DNA of 64,000 nucleotides, taken from assembly GCA_963971425.1 (NCBI GenBank), contig OZ020517.1:8806501-8870500 (forward strand). The letters run 5' to 3'. Positions 24,808-35,300 of the stretch are shown in pieces; within the stretch, counting starts at the first letter, position 1; each line of letters starts with the position of its first letter. The position numbers and the translations under genes were made by a program. A model generated the notes under the pieces. That model searched no databases. It was not told the DNA's origin and saw only the letters and a program-made list of their open reading frames with translations. The stretch comes from Bryoerythrophyllum caledonicum (taxonomy: Eukaryota; Streptophyta; Bryopsida; Pottiales; Pottiaceae).

Positions 24808-27800
24808 CTACTCTACAGAATTTAGGGCTGCTTGCAAACGGTCGTCATCGATAGCTTCGGTTTGCATTGCAATATATTGTAGGATGTGAGCCTTTGCCGA
24901 TTGAAGAATGCGAATCCTGCTTTCAACTTGCACTCCAAATACATTGCGCTTTCTCCACCCGCTCGCCCCAGACATGGTTCTTTCCAGTGTGTCTACCCAT
25001 GAAAAAATGCATGAATCTTTCTCTACCCAACTATGGCTCTCCCCAGATGGCTCCCAGAATGAATCCATGCAATTTGCATACCGTTGTGCAGAAGACCCAT
25101 GTCCATCAGCAACCCCCCTTTGGATGATGGGCCAATACCAACAAACCTTAATCTTAAGTCTCCATCGGTTTTTTCCTTCCTCAATCACTTTTCCCACATA
25201 GAATGGTACACCGCCTTCTATCTCTGCTTGATCAACACTCAAGGCTACAAACTGTCCACAACGGATATCAGATTGTGGATTAAATGGTGGAAATGGGTCG
25301 TGATTACCTTCATACATTGCTCCTTCTTCGGCGCGTTCCTCAACATAGTTGCGCTCTGTTTGTTGTGCCCTACGCACTGCTTGATTAGAGGGTCTCTCTC
25401 TACGAGAACCAAAGTATCCTCGAGCCTCGGCATTTAGAAGCATGGCCACTACCTGCTCTACAACATCTATCTCGCGATTTTCTTCACTTGCACCATCCAT
25501 TACATCCAAAGATGCGCTCCCTGTAGGTCCGGTGTTGGAGAACTCTGAAGGCCAAAACGGTGAGGAACGATGCTCATTGCTACGATCTTTGTGTGGAAAT
25601 TCAGCTAAATAGAGTTTCAATCTTTCAGCCTCTACTTTTGCCTCACGATTCTTGTCCTCATGCTGCAACCTTTGGATGCACCTTTGTTTATATACAATGA
25701 AGTCATCCAACGCCTTCAACTCCCGTTCATCCGCTCCAAATACTTCCGCAAACGCTGGTCGCTCATCCCTACTTGGCAACGACCTCAAAGTTTTCGTCCC
25801 TGCCTCCGGTCCCCATGGATCCTTGCAATAATGCTTGTGTTGTACTCGAACCACACGAGTCCCTTCTCGATTGTCCATATAGAATCGCATGTGGTGCGGA
25901 AATGTTATGCCCACCAATGAATCCTGACCTGTCAGTAAATGAGGAGTTATAAACAATTTCCAATCCCATACATTCTCTAGCAGCCGGGCGCTAACAAATG
26001 CCTCTGTAGGGGATGTTCCTTGTTCTATAAGACTCATCATTTCCTTCAACGAATCCACGTCCGACCTCTTCAACGTATTTGAAATACAACTGAAGCGTTG
26101 ATCAATATCTTCGTGTGTATGGCCCACTATAAGAAAAGATAGTTCCACCTCCTGAAAAAACCCCAATCCCACCAATGTAGCACATAGAGCAAACATATAA
26201 ATGTTTTTGTTCTCACGCGTGCAGTTGTCGGCCTGAATCCGTAATGTTGGTGGCAAAAAGCCCCTCCTCCGCAGCACATCTCCTATCACGTACAACAATG
26301 TACTTACGACTTGGTTGCTATCGTGTTTGTGGTGAGCCCCGAACCACACGTCGCAATATAAACCAATCCCATGTACAAGAGCACCACACAGATGGGTCTT
26401 CACAAATCGGTGTTCAATATTCTTCACAGTCTGACGCATCCTCGGTACCATGGTCGTGTTTTGGTCCATGCCATCCACGATGATGCACATGTACAACTCA
26501 GGGCTAATATAACACGACCTTTTGAATATCCAATAATGCCTACGTTCTTCCATCTGGTTGCGTAGATGCAACATAAACAACTCCTTTATCTTTATCCTTG
26601 CATCCGCATTGGTGGTTCCTTCCATCGCACATTTATACTCCCAACAATGATAACACTTTGAGAATCTCGAGAATGGAGGTACCTGAACGTGGGGATACTT
26701 GATGCGCCACAACCTCCGAAACGAACTCATAGAAATGGTTTCTCCATTACAAATTCTCTTGACCTCCTCGTTCACGTAATTGAATACATCAAATTTGGCT
26801 GTATTCATAGGAAGGAGAATGAGAGGCACCACTTCGTTGTCACTCTTACGGCGAATACAACGATGAGGTTGAGGACAACCAGCTTCATCGACAAACGATA
26901 TGAAGCAAGCCTCTGCTGCAGACATTCTACTACTCTCTCTTATCGGATCTGAAAGGGTATTGCCGTGAATCGATGTCACTCTTCCATATATTAGACAGTC
27001 CTTCTTCAATTGCTTAAATCGCCTCTGTGAATATCCAACCCCAAGAGCGTAGCAAGCATTGCAAACTTCTTTCCCATCTAACTTTGTTACAAACTTGTCT
27101 CGACGAGTTCCTTCCATCCTTGTGTAAAAAGAAACCAGCATCTGTCTCATCCACGTACTTCGAACTGAAAACTCATTACCCCATGCATTATATCGCATGT
27201 CCAATAGATACCTTGCTGGAACGTCCCTCAAACAATTGCGTTTGCATCCTCCTTGTGCCATTGCAATTTGCACGCTTCTAAGCGATACCTTAGCTGGTGC
27301 AGCTTCTGTCAATGATGGCTCCCTTGAATGTCTCCTTCTCCTATTTTGCATAGAATATGGACGACGTGTTGGTCTAACATAAGCAAATCCATCTACATGG
27401 GGCAAATCTTGGATACTCGAGGGAGTAGATTGGGAAAACGGCGAATTTTCATCTATGGCGTTTGAAGCATGACTACTACGTCGAGACCTCTGGGTGGATC
27501 CTGATGTGTTGATAAACTCAGGAAAATCAAATTTTGTGGCCATCACTTGTGTAGGCGCTATCTGTGATCCAATGTCACCAAGGACACCTGTGATATCGGG
27601 TTCTATAACCACTACACGTAGCAAAGACCGATGCCAACGAATGATCAAGCCCACACACATGCCAAGGCGTTCTCCTACAATCTCTCCGGTCCAATGCAAT
27701 GCATTATCCACCCTAGTGATACGCACCGCCACCTCGAATGGGAACAACTTTGACCCATTCAACTCCATGCCACTTTTCAATGCATGCTCCCTGGTTGCTA

Positions 27801-27999
27801 AGCCCACCACATCTCCTCTCTCAGAAAGCAATTCTACTACCGTTTCTAATTCAGATGTCATGATATCAACAGATCTCTGTTGAATTTGCCTTGCACGTGC
27901 TGCTCGTACTAATCGGGCCCCCACAGAGCTATTGGAAAGCATATTATCCCTTTGGATGTGTGGCCGTATCGAAGGAGTCTGAATCGTGCGGCTCTCCAT
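24808..27999 (-). CDS. Putative transposase, DUF7869-like (about 1063 aa)
   Basis: One uninterrupted frame; ATG at 27999 is the first true start (a GTG codon precedes it). An N-terminal part with Ser/Arg-rich linker is followed by a Cys pattern (GGCKRNC near 253; KEVCNACYALGVGYSQRR near 312-328). The core then shows IIVDGMDQN (about 507-514), LRIQADNCTRENKN (about 586-599) and FLIVGHTHEDIDQRFS (about 622-637). Conserved Asp at these sites and the GHTHxDxD motif resemble the DUF7869 domain of many unclassified plant and animal mobile-element proteins, probably an RNase-H-like DDE fold. The C-terminus (about 910-960; GQFVALSVD...YVGKVIEEGK...VCWYWP) looks like a small beta-rich chromatin-reader-type domain. 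It lies inside the TIRs, so a transposase role is the simplest reading. Catalytic assignment is inference. Confidence 0.7.
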   Translation of the reverse strand: MESRTIQTPSIRPHIQRDNMLSNSSVGARLVRAARARQIQQRSVDIMTSELETVVELLSERGDVVGLATREHALKSGMELNGSKLFPFEVAVRITRVDNALHWTGEIVGERLGMCVGLIIRWHRSLLRVVVIEPDITGVLGDIGSQIAPTQVMATKFDFPEFINTSGSTQRSRRSSHASNAIDENSPFSQSTPSSIQDLPHVDGFAYVRPTRRPYSMQNRRRRHSREPSLTEAAPAKVSLRSVQIAMAQGGCKRNCLRDVPARYLLDMRYNAWGNEFSVRSTWMRQMLVSFYTRMEGTRRDKFVTKLDGKEVCNACYALGVGYSQRRFKQLKKDCLIYGRVTSIHGNTLSDPIRESSRMSAAEACFISFVDEAGCPQPHRCIRRKSDNEVVPLILLPMNTAKFDVFNYVNEEVKRICNGETISMSSFRRLWRIKYPHVQVPPFSRFSKCYHCWEYKCAMEGTTNADARIKIKELFMLHLRNQMEERRHYWIFKRSCYISPELYMCIIVDGMDQNTTMVPRMRQTVKNIEHRFVKTHLCGALVHGIGLYCDVWFGAHHKHDSNQVVSTLLYVIGDVLRRRGFLPPTLRIQADNCTRENKNIYMFALCATLVGLGFFQEVELSFLIVGHTHEDIDQRFSCISNTLKRSDVDSLKEMMSLIEQGTSPTEAFVSARLLENVWDWKLFITPHLLTGQDSLVGITFPHHMRFYMDNREGTRVVRVQHKHYCKDPWGPEAGTKTLRSLPSRDERPAFAEVFGADERELKALDDFIVYKQRCIQRLQHEDKNREAKVEAERLKLYLAEFPHKDRSNEHRSSPFWPSEFSNTGPTGSASLDVMDGASEENREIDVVEQVVAMLLNAEARGYFGSRRERPSNQAVRRAQQTERNYVEERAEEGAMYEGNHDPFPPFNPQSDIRCGQFVALSVDQAEIEGGVPFYVGKVIEEGKNRWRLKIKVCWYWPIIQRGVADGHGSSAQRYANCMDSFWEPSGESHSWVEKDSCIFSWVDTLERTMSGASGWRKRNVFGVQVESRIRILQSAKAHILQYIAMQTEAIDDDRLQAALNSVE

Positions 28000-28061
28000 T
28001 ATCACTATTCAAAAAATAGGAACATTATGGCTGCACATTAGTCAAAATACATGTACTATTG

Positions 28062-29145
28062 TTAACCTTTAAAGCACCATTCATCTGATAAAAGATATGT
28101 TTCTAAACACATATTTACAGTTCAAAATATGATGATGATATTGGACCTTTTGATGAATCAAGTTTGAAATAAAAAAATTAAGAATTTTTAGAGCATGAAC
28201 TCTTTGCACAGAGTCTTTAATCTGAAGATACAATGACAGTTTTACACCAAAAACACTTCAAAATTGTTGGATTCCAGCGCAATGAACAAAAAAAGAAACA
28301 AAAACTTTTATCTCTACTTTTGACCGTAGAATCTCAATTAAGACTTATTCAATAAACTTTGACCGCACGGATTGAAAAATTATAGTGTTTGAAGTCAAGC
28401 AAATGGTTCATTTTGTTCCATGCATGCAGTGGATCAGCAAACTTTGACTTCACTTGGTGTCAATATTTTGCAGTACAGAAGGTCTAAATCCATAACCATC
28501 TTGTTAAGCATGATGTTAGTTCCTTGTACACCAATTTTCAGAGGTAAAGAATGGGTGCAGCATATTCAAAACAACTATGCAAGGAGTGGAAGTTTGGAAG
28601 TTGTTAAGTCACAGTGTCATTTTTTGTGAACTTAATATGTTTTAGATTGGTAATTCAAATCGTCAATAAGAAGGTTTACACCACATAATGTTGTGGAAAA
28701 AATGAAAAGTGAAATATAAAAAATTATCTAGGTTTTAATTGAAAAACAAGAAGTTTTTTTGGTACCTTGTCCAACACCGACTGACAATGTGTGAAATGTT
28801 TGACTTGGGTTGGTATGCTATTTTTCGCCAAAAACAAGAACTTATTTTGACAACATCAAGGGAAATTATATTACTTGCAAGTACTGAAAATCTCACATTC
28901 AACATAGTGTCTTAGCAAAAGTTTTTGGACGTGCTCGACTTGCCTACACTCCCCATTTGAAATTCAAAACCCTTAATTGTTTTGATCAAATGTCCAATTT
29001 AGGTAAAAATTGTTTTCCCACTAAAGTCTTCGTAATGCCTTTCTATAGAAAAAATTTCAAAGAGAAATGGTGGAAATTGACACCATAGGAACTTGACCGA
29101 ACTTTCAAAAAGCCCATTTTGGACACTTGATCCTTTAGGGGTTAA
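28062..29145 (+). mobile_element. TTAA-bounded MITE inside the large transposon
   Basis: It starts TTAACCTTTAAAG and ends ATCCTTTAGGGGTTAA. Its internal sequence matches the split copy around 24039-37643 in the same orientation, and it preserves the uninterrupted version of the large transposon's target site near 28384-28412. Non-coding. Confidence 0.7.
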
Positions 29146-30200
29146 ATATGCTACACCTCTTCTGCATCCCTAAACATTGGTGTAAATAGAACTTGTGGCT
29201 TTTTTTGACATGATGATAACGAATCTAGATCATGTGTGATGCGATTTTTTGAATCCAAGTGAACTGAAACGAAGGGAATCCACTGAACTTAGGGAAGAAA
29301 ATGAACCATGTTGTCTACTTGCTATTACCGACACCATTGGAACTTATTACGATCGCTAACAAAAAAAAAGTTTCTACATCCACATAAAGGTTATTCTACA
29401 AACAACATAGTATAGAAGATCAATCAACAATCAATCTTAAACTTGTATAAAAATAAATGTTTACCTCAAGATACGTTGCAGGTGTTAGCGGTATACACAC
29501 AGATGCTTGATGGCGTTCAATATTTAATCACCATTCCGTCGTTGTTGAACATGTTTTTTAACCCTTCTCACTTTACCTGCACCACATGCATAAAATTTAT
29601 ATGGTAAACTATGCAATAAAACCTCCTAAGTATCATCGTATTACATATACCCCAAAATTTTAATAAAATATGTAAAAAATTTAAACATAAGGAGGAACAA
29701 AGCAAAAGGTCCAAAGTTCAAAAGTCAAACTTTGACTTGTAAACTTGAGGCACAAGGTTCCAACATGGATATAAGGTTTCTATGCAAATCTGGAGGTCAT
29801 TTCTCTTCCCAGTTTCTAAGGTGAGCTCTCTTGCATTCAAAACCTTAAGCCATGTGCATTTTTACTCCATTCACTAATTTCTGTCAACTTTGTGTACTGT
29901 GTAGATTGAAGGAAATTTGCACATCGAGGAGATAATAGCGAATTTGGTAAGCTTCTAACTTTGTTTCAATTCTGCATAGAGGGAACTCAAGGATAGGTAC
30001 ATGATGATTGAAGTTCAGTGAGAGTTACGATAGAGTTAGGTAAATACCAATTTCTGAATACACAAATGAGGACACCAACTTCAGTATGTACAAAATTGCA
30101 ACGTTGAATGAATACTCATACAGCAGTCAAAAACTAGTAAGTTAAACCTTCGTTCAACTGAAATAATTACACCAACACCATACAAATTGAAGTCAATGTG
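29146..30200. other. AT-rich spacer between the two transposon genes, no gene recognised
   Basis: This is part of the central intergenic region of the large transposon. It should include the transposase promoter side. No ORF with a domain is present, and it ends at the assembly gap. Confidence 0.5.
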
Positions 30201-30400
30201 NNNNNNNNNNNNNNNNNNNNNNNNNNNNNNNNNNNNNNNNNNNNNNNNNNNNNNNNNNNNNNNNNNNNNNNNNNNNNNNNNNNNNNNNNNNNNNNNNNNN
30301 NNNNNNNNNNNNNNNNNNNNNNNNNNNNNNNNNNNNNNNNNNNNNNNNNNNNNNNNNNNNNNNNNNNNNNNNNNNNNNNNNNNNNNNNNNNNNNNNNNNN
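30201..30400. other. Assembly gap (200 N)
   Basis: Exactly 200 unknown bases. The length may be a placeholder, so the true transposon size is uncertain by this amount or more. Confidence 0.99.
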
Positions 30401-30640
30401 CCAAACTATTGCTTGCATTTCTCACAACCTCCCCAAACTTCTCTCCTTCTCTCTCCCAAACCCTAGACGCCCACTACTTCTCTCCCTCACCAACTCCCCT
30501 CCATTCCTCTCCCTCACAACTCTACTCTCTTCACCCTCTCAAGCCCTTCTCTCAAACCCTCCTCCAAACCCTCTCTAACACTCACAGCCTCCCTCAAACT
30601 ACTGCCAGGGGTGTGCGCGCGCACACCCCCTCGTAGGACT
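30401..30640. promoter_or_regulatory. Pyrimidine-rich tract and 22-bp palindrome upstream of the second transposon gene
   Basis: About 200 bp of CT-rich sequence, typical of plant 5' leaders, ends in a perfect 22-bp palindrome (30608-30629, alternating GTGCGCGCGCAC core). Irregular 'ttgataccc' repeats follow to about 30830. It could be the leader or promoter of the plus-strand gene if that transcript is spliced; this is inference. Confidence 0.4.
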
Positions 30641-30839
30641 ACCCAACTTTGCAAAGGATTGATATCCTCCATTGATACCCACATTTCCAAAACCCTAGTA
30701 GCAAACCCTAATTGATACCCGACTTAGATACCTCGGTTGATAACTTGGAATTGGTACCTATGAACTCATACCCTGGTGGTGATACCCTCGCTATTGATAC
30801 CCAATATACCTTGGTCCATAAATGATGTTGAGAATATCT

Positions 30840-31150
30840 CAACCCAAAATCTTTAAAAATGCTTGTTTTAGTGCATTTAGCAAGGAAGACAAATTATAGT
30901 TTTTTTGGTCATTTTAACCGTAGGATCTTAATCCTTACCTATTAATTAATATGCTCACAAAATTTCATAAATTTTCACCGCACGGATTGAAAGATTATAA
31001 TGTTTGAAGTAGTGAAAAGCCTCATTTTCTTCACTGCGTTTTCTGGATCAGCAGACTTTGATTTCAATTGGTGTCACATTTTTGCACTATAAAAGGTCTC
31101 AATTAATTACCACAATGTTAAGGATGATGTTAATTTGCTATATACCATTT
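30840..31150 (+). repeat. Partial copy of the TTAA-family repeat
   Basis: The sequence around 30910-31130 ('ccgcacggattgaaagatt', 'tggatcagcagactttgat') matches the middle of the TTAA-bounded copies. The element's ends are not clear here because a tandem array follows. Confidence 0.65.
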
Positions 31151-32285
31151 TTTAGAGTTAGAAAAATAGTGTAGCATATTCAAAAAAATTGTGCAATGAG
31201 TGGGGGTTCAAAAATTCTCAATTCACATTATGTTTTTTTGTGAACTTCATATCGTTTGAAATGAGAATCCAAATGGTCAATACAAAGGTTTACATCACAT
31301 AATGCCGTAGGAAAAATCAAAAGTGAATCAAACAAAGATCTCAAAGTTTTATGTGGAAAGGTAGAAGTTTTTTGGTACTCTCCTCAAGAATAAGTGACAA
31401 TGATTGAAAATTATTGACTTGGATTAATATGCTATTTCACCAAAGAACCAAGAACATGCTTAACATGATGGTATTGGATGTAGATCTTGTGTAGTTTAAA
31501 AGATTTTAGAGGTAGACAAGGGGTGTAGCATATTAAACAAAAAATTGCAATGAGTGGAGGTTCAAAAATTCCCAAGTCACGTTATGTTTTTTTTTGAACT
31601 TGATATCGTTTGAAATGAGAATCCAAATGGTCAATGAGAAGTTTTACATCGCATAATGTTGTAGGCAAAATCAAAAGTGAATCATACGAAGTTCTCAAAG
31701 TTTTATGTGGAAAAGTAGAAGTTTTTTGGTACTCTCCTCGAAAATGTGTGACAATGTGTGAAAATGATTGACTTGGATTAATATGCTATTTCGACAAAGA
31801 ACCAAGAACATGCTTAACATGATGGTATTGGATGTAGATCTTGTGTAGTTTAAAAGATTTTAGAGGTAGACAAGGGGTGTAGCATATTAAACAAAAAATT
31901 GCAATGAGTGTAGGTTCAAAAATTCTCAATTCACGTTATGTTATTTTTTGAACTCGATATCGTTTGAAATGCGAATCCAAATGGTCATTGAGAAGTTTTA
32001 CATCGCATAATGTTGTAGGCAAAATCAAAAGTGAATCATACGAAGTTCTCAAAGTTTTATGTGGAAAAGTAGAAGTTTTTTGGTACTATCCTCAAAAATG
32101 TGTGACAATGTGTGAAAATGATTGACTTGGATTAATATGCTATTTCACCAAAGAACTAACAACATGCTTAACACGATGATATTGGATTTAGATCTTCTGT
32201 GGTGCAAAAGTTTTTAGAGGTAGACAAGGGGTGTAGCATGTTCAAAAAAGTTGTGCAATGAGTGGAGGTTCAAAAATTCTTATTC
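31150..32285 (+). repeat. About 355-bp tandem array (about 3.2 copies)
   Basis: The landmark 'gtgtagcat' recurs at about 31169, 31523, 31878 and 32231, a period of 353-355 bp. 'ggattaatatgctattt' recurs with the same spacing. The unit derives from the internal part of the TTAA-family repeat. The array stops about 60 bp before the second transposon gene. Confidence 0.85.
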
Positions 32286-32342
32286 CATACTAATAGTGAC
32301 TATCGTTTTGTAATGATATACAGGTTTTTTGAGTGTTGCGTT

Positions 32343-35300
32343 ATGGCACCACCAAATATTGATAGAATCTGGGAGAGCCACGGCTGGTGGATCGCGGAAG
32401 TGGATGAGTCGAGCGCCTTCTTATGGGTGACGGATTATCCCTTTGAGCTGGGGAAGCGTACATCGGCGTTGGGGAAGAGTTTTGGCAAAATCCAGGCAAT
32501 CACTCTTCGACGTGATGATATGATATATGTTACTTGCGCAGTGGGTCCAGGTCAATCGGAGGTGAAGACTTCTCTTTCGAAGAAGTTGCTTCTTGCACCT
32601 GTCCCTTTGAATCTTCTTCAAAATCCAGGTCAGGTGAAATTTCTCAAATCATTGCAGACGTTTTGGTTGAACATCTCTCTTGCGGTACGTACCGCTAGAC
32701 ACAACAACGTCTTAGCCTGTTTAGCGTTATCACCGGAGATGGTGCTGAAGGCTAAGAAGATTATGGAGGAACATATTAGATATGAAGCATTTCGGGAGAA
32801 GGACCCATCACGTGCGACAACTCAAGCCCCACCAGCGGAACCAGAAGATACAGAAGTTTATCGAATTCTTGCTGAGCCGTTGCAACTGGATTGGCGACCA
32901 CTGGAGGGGGGGAGAGGAAGTGGAGGCCAACATCCCACCACAACTTCTGAGGTACAGACATTACCGAATCCTCCATTAACGAGTAGACGTCCTACGAAGA
33001 GGCCACGACGTGTTGACAGTGATGTAGCTTCTGGTTCAAGAGAAGGCCCATCAAGTTTGGATCCAAGTGGGAGGAGGATGATTGGGAGAAGTGCAAGATC
33101 TGGTGGCAGGATTCCTAGGTCGGGGCTCAGGACGTCTGATGGTCATCATAGGGCCCCTACATCTACACCGGGAGATTCAGCTGATTTGTCAGCCATGGAG
33201 CCGGAGGAAGAAGATTTTCACAACCTTCCAGACAATATACCAGAGGATTTTGAAGACAATGCAGAGATACCACAGGATGTTCCAACTCCTATGAATTTAA
33301 AAGCACCAGTGCCTACAACAGAGGAGATTGCGAAAGGATCAGTGTGGGGGAATTTTGTGTTTATGGCACACATGGACCGCATTGTCTCTGTAGAGAATCC
33401 GGAAACCAACCACCGGGTTTTATCACAGAAGAGGGTCAGAGAAGTATTCAACCGCTTACGAGACCCAGAATCCGCGACTCGGGTGAGTAGATTGGTACTT
33501 CGACCGATCAGATACATCGTGCATACTACCACCGATGATGGTGTCGTTGAGAAGGAAGAGCTGCCATTTCCGTTGGTAGGTACTGCACGAGAGTTTGAGC
33601 GCATGTTCATTGCACACGGGAGTGCTTCTGCACAGGGTGCCATGGGATCCCAGTATTCTTGGCTTCAAGATCATATCATTTGGGAACCGGTGGATGGGCA
33701 ACACATAGTAGCAGCTTGTAAGTTTGCACAGCAGCAGTGGAGAGATGGTACTATGCCTTTAAACGAGTATCTGGACACGTTTGAGCGGCGGGAGGCCTCT
33801 TTTGTGGTGTATGATGATCGTCGCTTTTACATTGAGAAGTCTGCGCGGATCAACGTGGCGGAGTTCCAGAGACATTCATATTCTACCAAAGACGAGGATT
33901 TGAGGAAGATCCGTCAGATTTGGGATCTATACGGGAGGCCTGATAGCACACTACGTGTGGACGATGCACGTAGGGCAGTTGCTTTGGTGAGTGCGGCAAG
34001 TGCAGTGCATAAGTTGCCCAAGGGGGATGGAGTTCTCACGGTGAAGAGGTTGGCCAAAAACATGGAGGATCTGACCAATCATGCATGGAATCCGAGCAAT
34101 GACTGCTTCGAAGCTATCATTCAAGTATGCAAGGACTACGAAGACGGCATTCTCTTTTACAGCAAGGAGGAAGAGGAGAAGTGGAAGGACATGGCGAAGA
34201 AGAAAGAGCTGGATCCAAATGTGGACGTACGACCAACAAGAAAGGAGATGACGCAGAATTGGTTGAGGCCTCTAGGTAGGGTTCCGAATCCATATTATCT
34301 TCGGTTGGCAAAGTCTGCTGCAGCGAAGCCGGTGAGGGAGGATGGAGTAAGACCTTCTCAAGCATATTACTTCGACGGTGTAAAAGACAAGAATCCACAT
34401 CCTCGTACGATTGCCGGTGTGGTTGACCGATATCAGAGACGAGAAGCTGTGATGAATTCGATCCATTGGTTGATGGTGGAGAACAAGGAAAGTACACCTG
34501 ATTCCATGGAAGAGTTCTTTCGTATCCGTGTAGCGAAGTATTTTCCGAGGAGTAGTGCACAACTTGATATCTTTGGGAAGCTTTTGAATGCTGCCACGAA
34601 AAAAGCTTGGAGTGCTCCTGTGCGGGGGAAGGTGTCTAAACTGGAAGACATAGGCTACCTCATCCCCCCTTCCATCAGGTTTCATTATGGTGACATTGCA
34701 GCAGGGGGGCGTGGATACATTGGACTGTCCGTGGATGTGGGAGAATTGGCTACTGCTAATTGGGAATGGCAGATGGAAGTCAAGAGGCCAGGGCAGAGCG
34801 ACACAGAGAATCTTCTTCCGGTTCGGTGTAGAAGAGGATTATTCCGCACCGACTACATAGAGTTGGGAAAACCATGTTTGTGGGTGATTGATTGTCGACG
34901 TGGCGGTGGGAGGCATGGAGATGGTCATTGGGGAGACGCCCAATTATCCGCAGCTTTTGCAGAGCTGACATTATGGATGGCAAATATTGAACGATGGAAC
35001 GTCATCTTCTTGTTACCAGCGGCTGTGTATGCCAATGAGGAGTTTTTCACGAAGGTGAAGCTTCCAGAGGGATGTACTATGCGACGTGGATGCTGGGCTT
35101 TTGATCCCAACTCGGTTAATCCCTATGCTCTTGATTTTACAGAGAATGGGCGTTTGGAGCAAGTAGTACAACCGATTGGCGATGTTGTGATTTGTATGCA
35201 GCACCCTGTGGGTACATCTCCTGGCCCGAACTATGTTTCTGGAGACGTTCCACTTCCACTTGTATTCTTGGATCACTGGAGTGAGGCACGCCAACCCTCT

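Noticed and set aside
30187..30636. ORFs crossing the assembly gap
   Set aside because: Most of their length is N, so the open frames are artefacts.
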